Below, one piece after another: positions 44,035-56,700 of a stretch of DNA of 64,000 nucleotides. A model generated the notes under the pieces. It had not been told where the DNA came from. It searched no databases and saw only the letters and a program-made list of their open reading frames with translations. Numbering within the stretch: the first letter of the stretch is position 1; the number at the start of each line of letters is the position of its first letter. A program made the position numbers and the translations under genes. The DNA is from Undaria pinnatifida (lineage: Eukaryota; Sar; Phaeophyceae; Laminariales; Alariaceae): NCBI GenBank assembly GCA_012845835.1, contig JABAKD010000108.1, positions 908,001-972,000 of the forward strand, in the 5' to 3' direction.

Positions 44035-47000
44035 ATGTTCGAGGCGCCGGTTGTCATCGATGGGCGTGGCCACCTTCTTGGGCGCCTTGCGTCCGTCGTT
44101 GCGAAGGAGCTGCTTTGCGGCCAGAAGGTCATCGTCGTCCGTTGCGAGCAGATCACCATCTCTGGCTCCCGTGAGTAATTCCTCGGGTCTTGCTTGTGCA
44201 TCGTCCATGTACGCTCGCCAACCCTCCGTTGCTTTCAGCGTAGGAACGATAGGCTTGAAGCTTAGAGGATATCACGGAAGTGCCAGTACGAGTTGCTGTT
44301 GGTGCACTAGCTGCAGTGGGCGATTAACCTTGGGGTGACCTTTAGTACCTCAGGCACAGCTGTTGGCAAATGGAATGCTTGAGCGGTGGCGTTTGGACGT
44401 CGCAAGTATGGCAGCCGCGGCAGCCAATCGATAGTTTGTTGAGTGCTCGATTGATGGTGGTATGCCGTCTGGGCCCCGTAGCACTGCAGGGCACTGAGGC
44501 AGGAGTGACAGAGAGGTCTTGTTCTCGGGGTCATTTGTACTGCTACAACTTTCGACGTGCGTAGGTGTGTCCATTTATCTTGTTTTTGCACGCGTTTTTT
44601 TGTATCGCTGGCGAAGTCTACGAGGTACCTTGTTTCTGGTATGTTTTCTGGGCGTCGATCAAGTCACGTCAAACCGAACACCAAACGTAGTCCTCTGCCC
44701 GATGGTGGCCTCATCCCGAATGAGTCTTGGCGTCTGAGTCTTAAGCAGAGTCCATTCGTTGCCATTGACCTCACCACGCTTGGGGCATATTCCTTTCTGC
44801 CCCCGCTATGCTAGATTCCTGATGAAGCTCTTACTTCGAAATAAAGCTGTTGATTGCACGTTTGAAGCTGTATTTTTGGTATTTTTCGAATGTACACTAC
44901 TACTGCTGTGTTCTGCTGTAGTGCTCTCAGGTAGAACAGCTGTACCGGTACCTGCGCGACGAGGCCAAAACCTGCCTTTCGCTTGCACTTTGCTCCCGCT
45001 CCCCTATTGAACCCTAAGGCATTCGTGCTGTTGCTTTTACTCCTGTAAAGAGTCTTATCTATACCTTACTTGCTGTTTGCTATGTGGTCTCCCTGCGTCG
45101 ACTATTGACCCTAATCCTGCTTTTTATTGTACTGCAGTTGTCCGCAACAAGGTGAAATACATGCAGTTCAAGAAGAAGAGGCACAACACCAACCCGAAGC
45201 GTGGCCCTTTCCACTTCCGCTCGCCTGCTCGCATCTTCTGGCGGACGGTGAGCTATATGCTTATCATAGTATCATACCATCGACTGCAATAATACTGCCA
45301 CAGACGAAAGCCGCTTGATAGTACAGGCTGATTGATGTTAGCCATCTGGCAATGATACTCTTGCTAGCTGCTCCAAAATTAATTGCACGGAAAACGGATA
45401 GCTTAAGCAAAACAGCGTGCGTGGTCCACGCCTGTGCTGCTGCTGTGCCTGCCTGGCTTTTTGTACCCAGCAAACAAGCACCGTGTGGAGTGCGACCATT
45501 GTAGTTCATCTTCGTACGGCTATTTGGCTTGATATGCTCTTGAATGGAAGCCCACTCGGTGCTCTTGCGTGATGGCGAAACCGACGCCTTGTCGATGCTT
45601 TTGAATTGCCTGGAGTAACGCGTACCTGAGTCGTATGGAGTAAGCAGTTTTTGCCGTCGGTTTCATAGGCCAGTTGTCCATTGGTGTGGTTCACCGTTAG
45701 GCTTTAGGGCTGGCACCGACGCTTGTTGATAGTAATCTGGGGTGATGGCAAATGCTCAAAGTATTCCAGGATGCCAGAGGGCAAAAGCTTCGCTGTCGGT
45801 CTCGAACGCCCGCACGGGGGAGGTCTATCGTGGCACTACGAGTACCGCGGTCGAGTCGAAATCAGGATTGCCCGCGTGTAAACTGGCTCTTGAGAAATTT
45901 CCAGTAGTTGGTAGAAATGTTAGCCATACGCCGGTGCAGTAGTACGCCCTCGAAAGCGGGCGTAACCGCTGTTTCTAGACCCGAGCCTGTGGGGGACAAC
46001 CAGAGGTCAGACAGTGCTGTACTACAAGTGTGGTTCCCGTTTTTTCTGAGGCCGTTCTGGTGGAAACCCGATTTTGGTATATAGGTAGTATGGAACTAGG
46101 GTGCTTGGTGGGCCCTGCCGGCGGCTAATCTTACCCAGGGTCAACGCGCTGTGTGGAGGTCTCAGGTCCAGGCCGCCGTGGGATCAAGTTGACATGTGGG
46201 AGCAGAGTCCGTAAAAGCGGCGACCTGCGAAATTCTGACAGACTCGTGTCTGCTAATACTTAATACCCTCAAGAGCTTCAATCGAGTACACGCCACGAGC
46301 TCCGAACAGCGCGTATTTCTGGTGCCGTGTTCTGTTTCTCCCGTCCCGGAGCATCTTCCTGCATATCTCCGTGCGTTTTTTCTTACCGCATATGTTTGTG
46401 TTAATCGTGTATGTTTGCTTGTGTGATGTTGCCCTTTGTGCGCGGCAGGTCCGCGGAATGATCCCCCGGAAGACGGCCAGGGGCGAGGAGGCTCTTGCCC
46501 GCCTTTCGGTAAGTAGAAATGAGCCACTATCATCGATACATCCCGCAGACGCAAACGGTGTTGGAACGACGCCAAGCGGGAGGCGCACATATAACGCTTC
46601 GTGGGGCAATAACGCGACGTGATGCTCCCATTTGGGTCACATACTCGAACGCGTATTGCAAAATTGTCTTCTAAAAATGCCTATTATTTTGGTGACAACG
46701 GGTGTCACGAGAAGTTTTTGATAATATATGTAATACATGGAATGCTTGGTTGCAGACGAAATCGGTGACGGTTGTTCTTGTCGACTTTTCGCGATTCGTC
46801 AGGCGGACGGGCAAAGGCATGCTGTGATTATAGTTGACATTTTTGAAGTGCGCTTGTCTTGTAGTGTTGCCATGTGACTGCCCTCTCTGCAGCTTGTCGA
46901 CGTTTGTTGAATCCCTCCCCTCCCCCTGTACCTTGCTCTATTCTACCGCGTGCTTTTTTACGTTCGCAAACGTTAGTGCTTCGAGGGCATCCCGTCCCCC

Positions 47001-48566
47001 TACGACAAGAAGAAGCGTATGGTTGTGCCCAACGCTCTCCAGGTCATCAAGATGGCGCCCGGCCGCCGCTTCTGCGTGCTCGGCCGGCTCTCGTCGGAAG
47101 TCGGATGGCCTCACGGAGAGCTGATCAAGCGCCTCGAAGTGAGCATCAGACTTGTCCACCGTTTGCTGACGCAGTGGGGCGTTCCGCTCAGTATGCAGCA
47201 ATTTTTCCCACCGCTTGCTAGCGGAATGAGATGTTACGCATAGTTCCCGCTGCACAGAGACACACACATGACGTTACAGAGTGCTTAAGTTTGTTGTTGT
47301 GTTGCCTCTGCCCGTGTTTTGTCGGCGACCCTACCATGAGCTGAAAGTAAAAGGATTGCCATTTGTTTTTTCGTGGAAGCCTTTGTGCTGGTATCGACTC
47401 GTACGTACGTATGCCATAATTTGCTAAGCACAGCAAGCGCGTCGTGTGCGTGATGGGAATTAGGCAGTGACGTGCTTCCACCACACGGCCTAAGTCAATG
47501 GGTCGGTCGCATGACGACATCGCCAGCCTGTGATCTCGACTCCTTGAAAAAATTGACTAAGTACGATTCTGGAATTTTCTACAAGCACAAGGATGAGGTC
47601 TAGTTTTAGTCCGGCATTCGTCCGATAGTCGACAAGTCCACTCCACTAAGTTGAACGACCGAGGAAGCAAGGTCTAAGGTCTTGGTGAACCGGCGTAAAG
47701 TATGTTAAATATCAGTTCAAGTTCGGTGATTGTGACCACGCTAGATTTGTGTTACACAGCGTCAAGTTTACGTGATATTTCGGCGGGAGTAACTGTAACA
47801 TGAACGGCAGCAAGAATCAGTTTGATATGTATTGTTCGCTTTTAAAGCTCGGTCGACGATACCAACCCCAACGGATGGTTAATTTCGAAACCCAGTTGGC
47901 AGCCACCCCTGTGTTGTGGAGCACGCGCGCCCATTTGCCGGCGTTGATGGCATTCTTGGCTTTTTCGCATCGAGGCTGCACACAATAGTACCAACACATA
48001 CATGAACAATTTGCTCGATTTGTCGGTTCCGGTCTTGTCGACAACTCGCATCCCATATACTGAGCGTAGATTGACAGGACGGCGATATTGTTGTTGTTGT
48101 TGTTGTTGTTGTTATTATTGTTCTCACATTAACCCGCATAATATGTCCGTGGTCACAGGACAGCCTCCAGTCACTCTGATATACACGGCGGCGGCTGCCA
48201 AAGCGTTTCTCTCGTCCCAGATACTCCGAGCGAATGCAAGTTGCTGTTTTGGGCCACGTTTAAGGTGGCTGAAAGCCTGGTTTTAAATAGGTTTTAGTTT
48301 ACGCCGCCGACGGAGGTTCATCTATGCGACTCTCCAGTTCTCCAACGCACACAAGTTGGCGGCAGTTAGGAATCTATTGATGCGCTCTATTCTTACTGGT
48401 GTTTTGGTGTTTCCCGCTGACTTTGCCTCCGTTTCAGGCCCAGCGCAAGATTAAGTCTGAGGCTTACTATGTGGAGAAGAAGGGAGCCACGCAGATCAAG
48501 GAGAAGGCCGAGGCAGCAGCGGACTTGTCTGCGGTCACCCCTGTGCTCGAACAGTTCGGCTTCTAA
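44035..48566 (+). CDS. RPL13A: 60S ribosomal protein L13a (uL13), five exons
   Basis: Exons 44035-44170, 45138-45247, 46449-46508, 46977-47138 and 48438-48566 give 198 residues with all phases matching. uL13 is a structural protein of the large cytosolic ribosomal subunit. The N-terminal fold signature is [20 protein letters not shown], followed by [10 protein letters not shown]. Exon 2 carries [20 protein letters not shown], then WRT. Exons 3 and 4 carry [16 protein letters not shown] and [20 protein letters not shown]. Exon 5 encodes the basic and Ala-rich C-terminal helix ending in QFGF. The length is close to the 203 residues of the human protein. The start sits after GTTACTGCCATC with no competing in-frame ATG nearby. 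In animals the introns of this gene host box C/D snoRNAs; I found no convincing C/D pair here. Confidence 0.95.
48066..48185 (+). repeat. GTT microsatellite plus TGGTCACA element copy
   Basis: A run of TTG triplets (48090-48112) leads into TTCTCACATTAACCCGCATA and GTCCGTGGTCACAGGACAG, as in the copy at 14566-14640. It lies in the last RPL13A intron. Confidence 0.6.
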
Positions 48567-50762
48567 GTTGCTCAGCTCTTACCGTACAGCCTTTTGCCTT
48601 CGGCGACAGTAGTTTTTGCAGGACTGCAGTCTGCTGCGTATCAACGCTGGCTCTGCAGGCGCCTCTGCTGTCATTGAATTGGACTGCCTGTCCGTGTGTA
48701 GTTCCTAGTTCATCAGGGTTACCGTGTATGGTTCCGTGTTAAGAAAGGCTACTATTGTGTACGGACCCCTCTCGAGTGAGCACATGCTGTGCGCGTTTGG
48801 GAGACTGCTGCAGTGGCTGTCACGGGGGGGTTGGTTGCCTTGCGTTTTTTCGCCGGGATCATGGTGGGACTGAATGTCCAAACAAAGGATCAAAACGTGT
48901 TTTACCTCGTCTGTTTGTTTTCGCTCGGGAAGGCCTAGTCGCGGCCGAGCTGTTATGCCTCCGTCCGAATAGTGTCCCTCTGGCCAGGAACGATGATGGC
49001 ATGATGTGATTTGACGATCTGTTAACAATCCTGGCCCATGCGCTGACAGTGTGCTCGTTGCGTATAGGTACTGCCGACGTTCCGTACTACTCCAAACTGC
49101 ATTACTAGTGCTCGCATTTATCCCGTACCTTCATAAGAACAAGCGGCACGGATCCTCGAGATCTCGGCGTGTGCTGATCGATGTTGCCTGTTTCAGTAGT
49201 GTCCGAAACGTGAGAAGAACACGAAGACACGACAGCAATAACAAGATGATCATTTTGCCACTTGGTGATGAAACGGGGCATCAGCTGCTGCTCCAATTAA
49301 TTGTTACAATGCAACACACTAAACAGGTCCTCGTAATTTAATAATATCACAAGAAAGTGTTCCTTTACACTTTGAAAAATTGCACTAACAACTGCAATAT
49401 AAAAAAATATTTGCGTGGAGAGAAGTGTATATACCAACTTCCAACCTTTCACCACACTTCTAACCGTTCATTTACCCCCACACATTTTTTTACCACATCA
49501 TTTCGTCAAAGTGGACATTTATTTATGTCCAAATAATATAATTATCACCAGGTATTATTACAAAAATATAATTACACTCCAGCTTTGAGATCGAAGATTT
49601 CGTCGAAATTCATGTTTACAGTGAGGTGTGTGTGATCCTCCGATCGCGCGTATTACGAGGCGTGTCCTTATTAAGGGTATAGGTCGGCGACTCCCTTGGA
49701 ACTACAGCAGTAGTGTAGCTTGTACCAGGGTCAACAGGGTGATGTTAATACATCTGTGTGCGGAATCTACAAAAAAAAACGTTTTTTGAGGGGGACAAAA
49801 TGTGACAGCTGTGTGTGGCAGGAAATGCATCAATCAGATTATTAATCTCACGTGTTTTTATATCCTGTAAACTTGTCGTATGACCGGTGAGGGGAGGGCG
49901 GAGTTAAAAAACAAAAACTGGGGGCCGGGGGCGAAAAAGAGGGAGAGGGGGGGGGGGGGGGGACTCAATCTGTGCGCGGAAACTATAGACCCTTTTGGAC
50001 AAACCTGACGGTTGTGTAAAGAATGCATCAATCAGTTTACCATGACATAATGTATGTATTAATAGTATGTCCTGTAAGTCGTACAACTGGTCGATGAGGA
50101 GAGGGTTGGGCGGAATGTTCGAAGCGGAGGGGGGGAAGGGGGGATTACAGCCGCTTCAGGTCGCATAAAGGTATACCTGGTAGAAACTTACTATACGCGT
50201 GGTGTTAGGTCTAGGCGATGGTGCAGGTGGCGGGGAAGGAGGGGGCGGGGGGGGGGTGTTTGGAACTACTACGGTACTACGTATGGATGGCTAGAAAGAG
50301 AGGTATATTCTGGTGCATAGCTCCCTTGTACAAATCTACTATACGAACAAACTCCCCCGACGCTGCGACGCATGTAATTCTCTGAGTGGTCTCGTCCCTA
50401 CTTCAAAAAATCTAAACTACATTTTTAGCACTGCCGTACCCCAGTAGTAGGTTGTATTATCCTTTTTTTTGGTAAACGCTCATCAAAGTTGGTTGTTATG
50501 TTACTTGGAGACAAACTACAAACTACCTTTGGAATTAGAGTCGGATACTTTTGTGGGGTTTCTCCCTGACATAAAGGCGCTTTAACGGAGACTTTTCGCC
50601 GTTCCCAGCCCCTCCTACCGTAGCCAAGGTCGAATTCACTCTCTTCGCAGTCACGCCTTACAGCACGGACGACCCTGCCTCTGAAGCGCCCTTGGGTGCT
50701 AGACAACAGCAGTCTTGACAGCCTTGGGTAGTGCTTGTTTCACCAAGCACTTCCCAATAAGT
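48567..50762. other. Intergenic region carrying a copy of the 0.9-kb dispersed repeat
   Basis: It contains the RPL13A 3' flank and, from 49570, the second copy of the G-rich dispersed repeat (listed separately). The stretch 50583-50694 looks exon-like on + (acceptor TTCCCAG, then PPTVAKVEFTLFAVTPYS and TDDPASEAPLG) and could be an upstream exon of the next gene, but I cannot fix its donor. Confidence 0.4.
49570..50290. repeat. ~0.9-kb dispersed repeat with G-rich core, copy 2
   Basis: It matches 9310-10300 box for box (CTTTGAGATCGAAGATTTCG, CCTCCGATCGCGCGTATTAC, GGGTCAACAGGGTGATGTTA, GGTGAGGGGAGGGCGGAGTT, TAGGTCTAGGCGATGGTGCA), with small indels. It includes a run of 16 or more G at about 49948-49963. 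Confidence 0.75.
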
Positions 50763-53700
50763 ATGACCCCTCCCGAGTCCCAGCGCGGCGGAAAACATAA
50801 CGGCAAACGCGTGCGTCGGTGTGCCCTCATAGCAGCTTCATCCAGCAAGGTACTGAACGTTGCTGAAGTGCACGACCTCGCATACTGGTGCCAATGGCGG
50901 CTTGCCATCCTCCAAGTATCTGCACGCTTTGAGGCCGCAGCGCAAGGTGAATCTGACACATGGTGCCGCGAGCAACTCGACCTGGTCAGCATCTCTCAGC
51001 AGGCTGCATTGAGCACTGAAGTGCGACATTTGGAGTCCCAGCTGGGGAAGCATACGAGCATGAACGCTAAGTTGGAGGCGGCGCTGTCTGCGAGTGCGGA
51101 GGCTCTCGGGAAGACAGAGTCGGCAAGGGTAGCGGCTACTGCTGCTGTTAGCCGGTTACAGGTCAGTGCATAGAGTTTGTGCTACTGATCTGACAACAGC
51201 AGTATTTTTGTTCATGATGAGCTTTTTAGATCTGTTGTGGTTTTAACCCTAACCCTAACCCTAATAAAGTGAAACGGAAGGTGCCAATAGGTGCGTTCTT
51301 GTGTACGTTCAGCAGTACTGCTGTAGTACCAACCACAGCAGTACAAACGAACGTACGAACGCGCGCACACGTACTCAGCACGCAGGCAGAGACAGGTGCT
51401 TCGGTGCTTCCTGTTTGGTATTTATACGGTATCAGATGACATGGGGCAATGGTGTTGGCATCGCTTGTTTCCTTTCGTCTCAGGCGGTACAGAAAAACTC
51501 GTGCAATCATTGTTGTTTATCGAATCAGTGGTGGTATGACACCTGCTCGACCGCGAGTTCAACTTTCCAGAAGCGATTACCCTGTGATGGTGGAACCTGT
51601 GCGTGTCCAGCTTCCAGGCAGCAAACATGTGACACACCAATCCCCGACCATGGACTACTGCCATATCATAGGCCACATGAACGGTACCCGACGTCCGACA
51701 TGCACCATGTACGCCTGTCTGAGAGAGTACAAGGTACAGCAGGCAGCTAGTTGTAGTACGGCAACAGTGTGCAGTAGCACGTGTCTGGAAACAACGACCA
51801 CAACCGCTTTGGTAGCACCGCCATTGATGGTAGCAAAGCGCGATCGGTCCGCCAATCGTAACCTGTTACCATATGGGCAAAATAAAGGTTTTCTTGCCGG
51901 CATAGCGCAAATATCGTAATCGTTACTGCAATAACACTCTCTTGGTTTTATTATACACTCTGCTGGAAGTCACCATCTCAGCGCCCCACTCCGCACACGA
52001 ACAAACAAACCCTCACGTTGCCACAGGCGCAAATATCCCACGACAGAGATGCAGCTGCTGTGTCCGCCAGGGAGCTAGAAGAAAAGCTATCGCGCTCAAG
52101 CACCGCCCAAGAAGGCCTCGCAGCAAGAGTCCAGCAAGCGGAGGCTGCCAAACTTACAGCCGAGCGGAAAGCGGCCGAGCTATTGAGACGTTCGTCTGAG
52201 ATGGAGGTGGAGTTGAGTGAGGCGCTGTCGGCGGCAGACAAGGCGTTGGATCAGTCCCTGACGGAGCGAGCAAGGGTGGAGGCGATGCAGGGCGATCTCG
52301 CGAACCTACGTGAGAAGTACAGCACTTTGAAGAGGCGTTACGTGGACGCTGGACGCAAGGTGCGAAGCGATCAAGACGCGCCGCATGAGTCTGCCATACG
52401 TACCAGGCATGCGATAGCGTACACAACACACCCATTGTGTCGTTCTTAGCAACTCTATCATGATACAGTATACGTTAGTGGTACGTGGTGAAATAGAAGT
52501 GCAAAACTCCTGCCAGGTATGACATTACCTCGCAAGGGGGATCGCACCACGGTTCGGTATAGTAGTCTCCCGCTGTCGATGTCGGGCAATACTGATGTGT
52601 TCATGTAGAAAGCTCAACAACATACTGCCGATGCTCTCACTTACAAGCAGCTTGCTGGGAGATAAAAGGCCGCGGTGTGACCGCTTGATAGACCGCCCAG
52701 TTTTCACTAACATTATTAAGAGCATCTTAAGGCCAAAAAGAGGCCCTGCCTTGGCGCGCCCAACAAGACCGGTCTCCTACTACTAGTAGCATATTTTCTC
52801 GGTATCGCTGCTGGACGACCATTTCTCTGGATTGGGTTGTGGTAAACGCTGAAATCAGAAATGTTGCACGCGTTACTATCAGCCCTGCCAATGAAGGGTT
52901 GTTCCACGCAATATCATGTCGCATTTTTTTTCATCGATCAGGAAGAAAAGAAAAGAAAATACCAATGCCACCCGGGAATGGCCTTTTCTCAAAATATCTT
53001 GATTAAACAGCGAACACGTGCATGATATCGTATGATGATTCCTTGCGTGTATCGTAAGGTAGAGCTCGCTGCTGATATCCGGTCATCACGATTGTACGGT
53101 TTGAGATAAATTGAATAGGTGTACATTTCTCCATGAAGATTTCAAATCAGGCGTGAAATTCCTACAATGTGCTGTTTTGTTCACCCTGTCTCCCCTGGTC
53201 AACTTGTCGCAGTTCATGATTTTATAGACTTACTCCTTTGGGTTATGGACTACTATCTATCTAGAAAACCAAACCGCATTGGAATCGGAAACGTTACTGC
53301 TAAGAAATCATCGGACAAACATGATCACATTGGGGGTACAAAAATAAAATCGCGTACTACACATAAAATCAAAACTGCTGTGTAGCCTGCAAACAGAGCA
53401 GCGGGTCCGGGTACTTTGTAATATTTATATTTTCATTTCGTTGCACTTCAATTGTAATTTTCGCACGTCTTTACGTCCAGAGCCGTTGCTTTCGTTCTTG
53501 TTTCCATACTGCGCTTGCGGCAGTTTTTTCTTACGTGCAACAGCAGCAGTCACGAAAATAACAAAAAGTCATGTTCTCATTCTCGCGCTGTTTGTTTTAC
53601 TGCGGTGATATTCATCGTACGCCCATTTGTACATGCTGAGTTATGAATGAGTTAAATTACACCGAGTTGCAGAGCATTAATCAGTTGTGCACCCTCCGCG

Positions 53701-56700
53701 AGAATGAGTTAAATACAGTATTGTATTGTAAGTCAGTTAAAGACGATACTGTAAGTCAGTTAAAGACGATACTGTAAGTCAGTTAAAGACGATACTGTAA
53801 GTCAGTTAAAGACGATACTGTAAGTCAGTTAAAGACGATACTGTAAGTCAGTTGTGCACATTCCGCGGGGGTGAGTTAAAGATTGCAACTCAGTTATGCA
53901 CACTCTGGGATGGTGAGTTAAAGACAAGTCAGTTATTCACACTCAGGGGTGGGGTGAGTTAAAGACGACAACTCAGTTATGCGCACTCAGGGGGTGTCAG
54001 TTAAAGAACATACCAGGTATGAGTTAACTCATGAGTTGTCCAATGTGTGATATTTTATATTTTTACTTTTTCAATGCCTGGTATCATATACTCCGGAGTA
54101 CCTCGTACGAAGAATACCACGTATTATACAGGTACTCGTATTGCGCGCACATTGTGTGCGCGACGTTTTATTGTAAGCAACCACGCCATTACTGCTGCTG
54201 CTGCTGCCGCAGCTGACGAACCACCGCGGGGCATGATTTTCGCTTGCTGCTAATCAGCGCCCCGTGCGGATTGCTGCTGGGAGTGTTGCAATTTTTACGA
54301 ATATGTATTCGTATTCGTTGGCTTTGTGTTCGGTTTGTGGGCAAGGATTCATCCGTGGACGAATACCCTCGTCGCAGGTGTGCTACAAGTGTTGTTCTGA
54401 TGGACAAACACCCTCTTAAATGCACAGTGCAAGGACGAATACCCTTTCAGAAACATGGGTAGGTGTTCGTCTGTGGACGAATAGCACCTATTCAACGAAT
54501 GGATTTCGCAGGTATTCAAATATTATCGAATTTACTCAAAATCGAATTTAGGGTCCGAATTAACGAGGAACTCGCCAAATCAAATTTCAAGTTTTTTTTT
54601 AGAATTGAATTTAATTGGCATCTGATTATTAATAGTCAAAAAATGAATCACCAAGAAGGCATTCTCAGAATTATTACGAAAATCAAATTCAACAAAGAAG
54701 TAAGAAAATAATTTCTCGGTCGAATTTGGTCGAAAATCGAAATTGAATTTGGGGAGTTTGTCCACCTAGACATGGCTTGTTCTGTGTAACCGAAGCCGGC
54801 CACGCGAATTGGTGCCATGTCGTCGGGTGATTGAGAGGCGAGAAGCCACCATTGCGAGAGGTAGGGCGACCGGAGCAGCCGCAGCGCGGCCTCCGAAGGT
54901 CCTTAGCACAGCGTAGAACGCCTGCGACGCTTCGAAAACAATCGAGACCGCCGCAAACCCAGTTTTTCGTCGCCCTGCACCTCGAAAGTTACACGACCAA
55001 CTACCACATGATGACTTCGCTCAGAAGTTCGACCGCTATATCCCCGTCGCTGCTGCCCGTGTCGAGCGGCGGGGTGGCGCCAGCCCATCCAAGAGACGCC
55101 TAGAGCCATAGCCTCCAAGCCGCTTCCGGCAAAAACGATCTGCCGCTAGCCGCGGCGCTCCGGGGATGACGCGAGCCATCGCTCGCCTCGGTCGTTGCCC
55201 ATGGGTGTTCGCTGACCCTTTTGCGTTTTTTTCAAATTTTATTTCCTAGAACGCACCACGCGCCGTTCCTTGATAAGAGCCAAAGTTGAATTTTACGTGT
55301 ATTTTTCATGAAATAATGATGAAAAAAAATCGAATTACGATTTTCCGTGCTCTTCGTTAATCTGGGCCCTTACTCAATATTTAACATTTTATTTATGAAA
55401 ACACAACAGCAGTACTCTCACGACAGTTACAGAATATTTCAGTATTGGACTGACGAAGGGCAAACTGTGGGTGGGCAACTGACGAACAGCCCCTTCGAAA
55501 CACGGAGAAAGTATTCGTCCGTGGACGAATACCGTGTCGAAAACGTGGGGCGAGTATTCGTCAATGGATGGACGAATACCCTTCCAGAAACATGGGGACA
55601 AGTGGTGGTACTGTGGTACTGCTGTGGACGAATACCCTGTCAGGAACGTGGGGCAAGTATTCTTCCGTCGACGAAAAATACCTATTGGACGAATACAATT
55701 TTGCGAGTATTCGTCAAATCTATTCCTATTCGTGCGGGGTGTGCGATTTTACCATTCCAACTAAAGCACCAACTCATATGATATAATATAGTTTAAAGAG
55801 TCTAAATTGGTACCATGGTACCAGGTACCTAAGTAGTTTTTCGCGCGACATCAGTTGAATCGCAAATGTAGCTGCTGCAGCAACTCGGGCAGGGTCGCCG
55901 CCGGGAATCGTTAGACTGCTGCAGATGATCGTCGCCCGATATGGACCGTCGCTGACGACCAGCGCGTGGCGTAGGCTGCTTCGTGTGCTGCTAATCATGT
56001 CATCTCCCGACACGGACTGCTGCTCCTGCTCCTGGTCCCGCTGCCGCTGCGGTGGCGTTCGGTAAGCTATCGCTGCGAGCGCTGGAGTTCGGCGAGACAG
56101 GCAGGCATGGAGTGTCCCGCTGATTTTGGGCTGTGGGTTGTGTTGTCGATAGTCCTGGCGGAAGCAAGAAGCACCAGCGCGAGGCACAACAAGCAGCCCC
56201 AACTCGCTCGAAAAACTTGAACAAAACCGCGGCTCACACTGAGCTCTTGAGCTCTTGTTGCCTCTGGGTTATTGATGCCGAGGATCATTCGTGGCTTCTG
56301 CTTGGTTGATTTGCTATTAATAAAGGCCAAACGTTTCAATTTCTTTGTAATAGCTATTTTGAGACATTAATATTTCCGTTGACGGCTATAATAAGCCTTC
56401 ATTGGCAGACCTAAATGTGGGCTGCTATGCATGCCCCGCCCGAGACCATACCGTATAACACAGATGATAGCACACCCCCTGCAAAAGCACACCGGGGGGT
56501 ATATTTTTGTTATTGTTTTTCGACCGTCAATTTATCACCGGGGGTACGTTGAATACCATACTCCCTTCGGACGTACGCCTCACCCCATATTAAGCTCCAA
56601 AGTATTATACCCGGTGGGCACCATTCACCCGCAACACGCACGCACCGGTGTGGATACCGGTACCAGCATGGATACCGGTACCAGCATGGAGGCAACTGCT

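Noticed and set aside
44171-48437. Intron-hosted box C/D snoRNAs in RPL13A, as in animals
   Set aside because: TGATGA-like and CTGA words occur (for example near 44820 and 48417) but not as properly spaced pairs with terminal stems.
53728-53857. CRISPR-like direct repeats
   Set aside because: The repeats adjoin with no unique spacers, and the setting is a eukaryotic intron.
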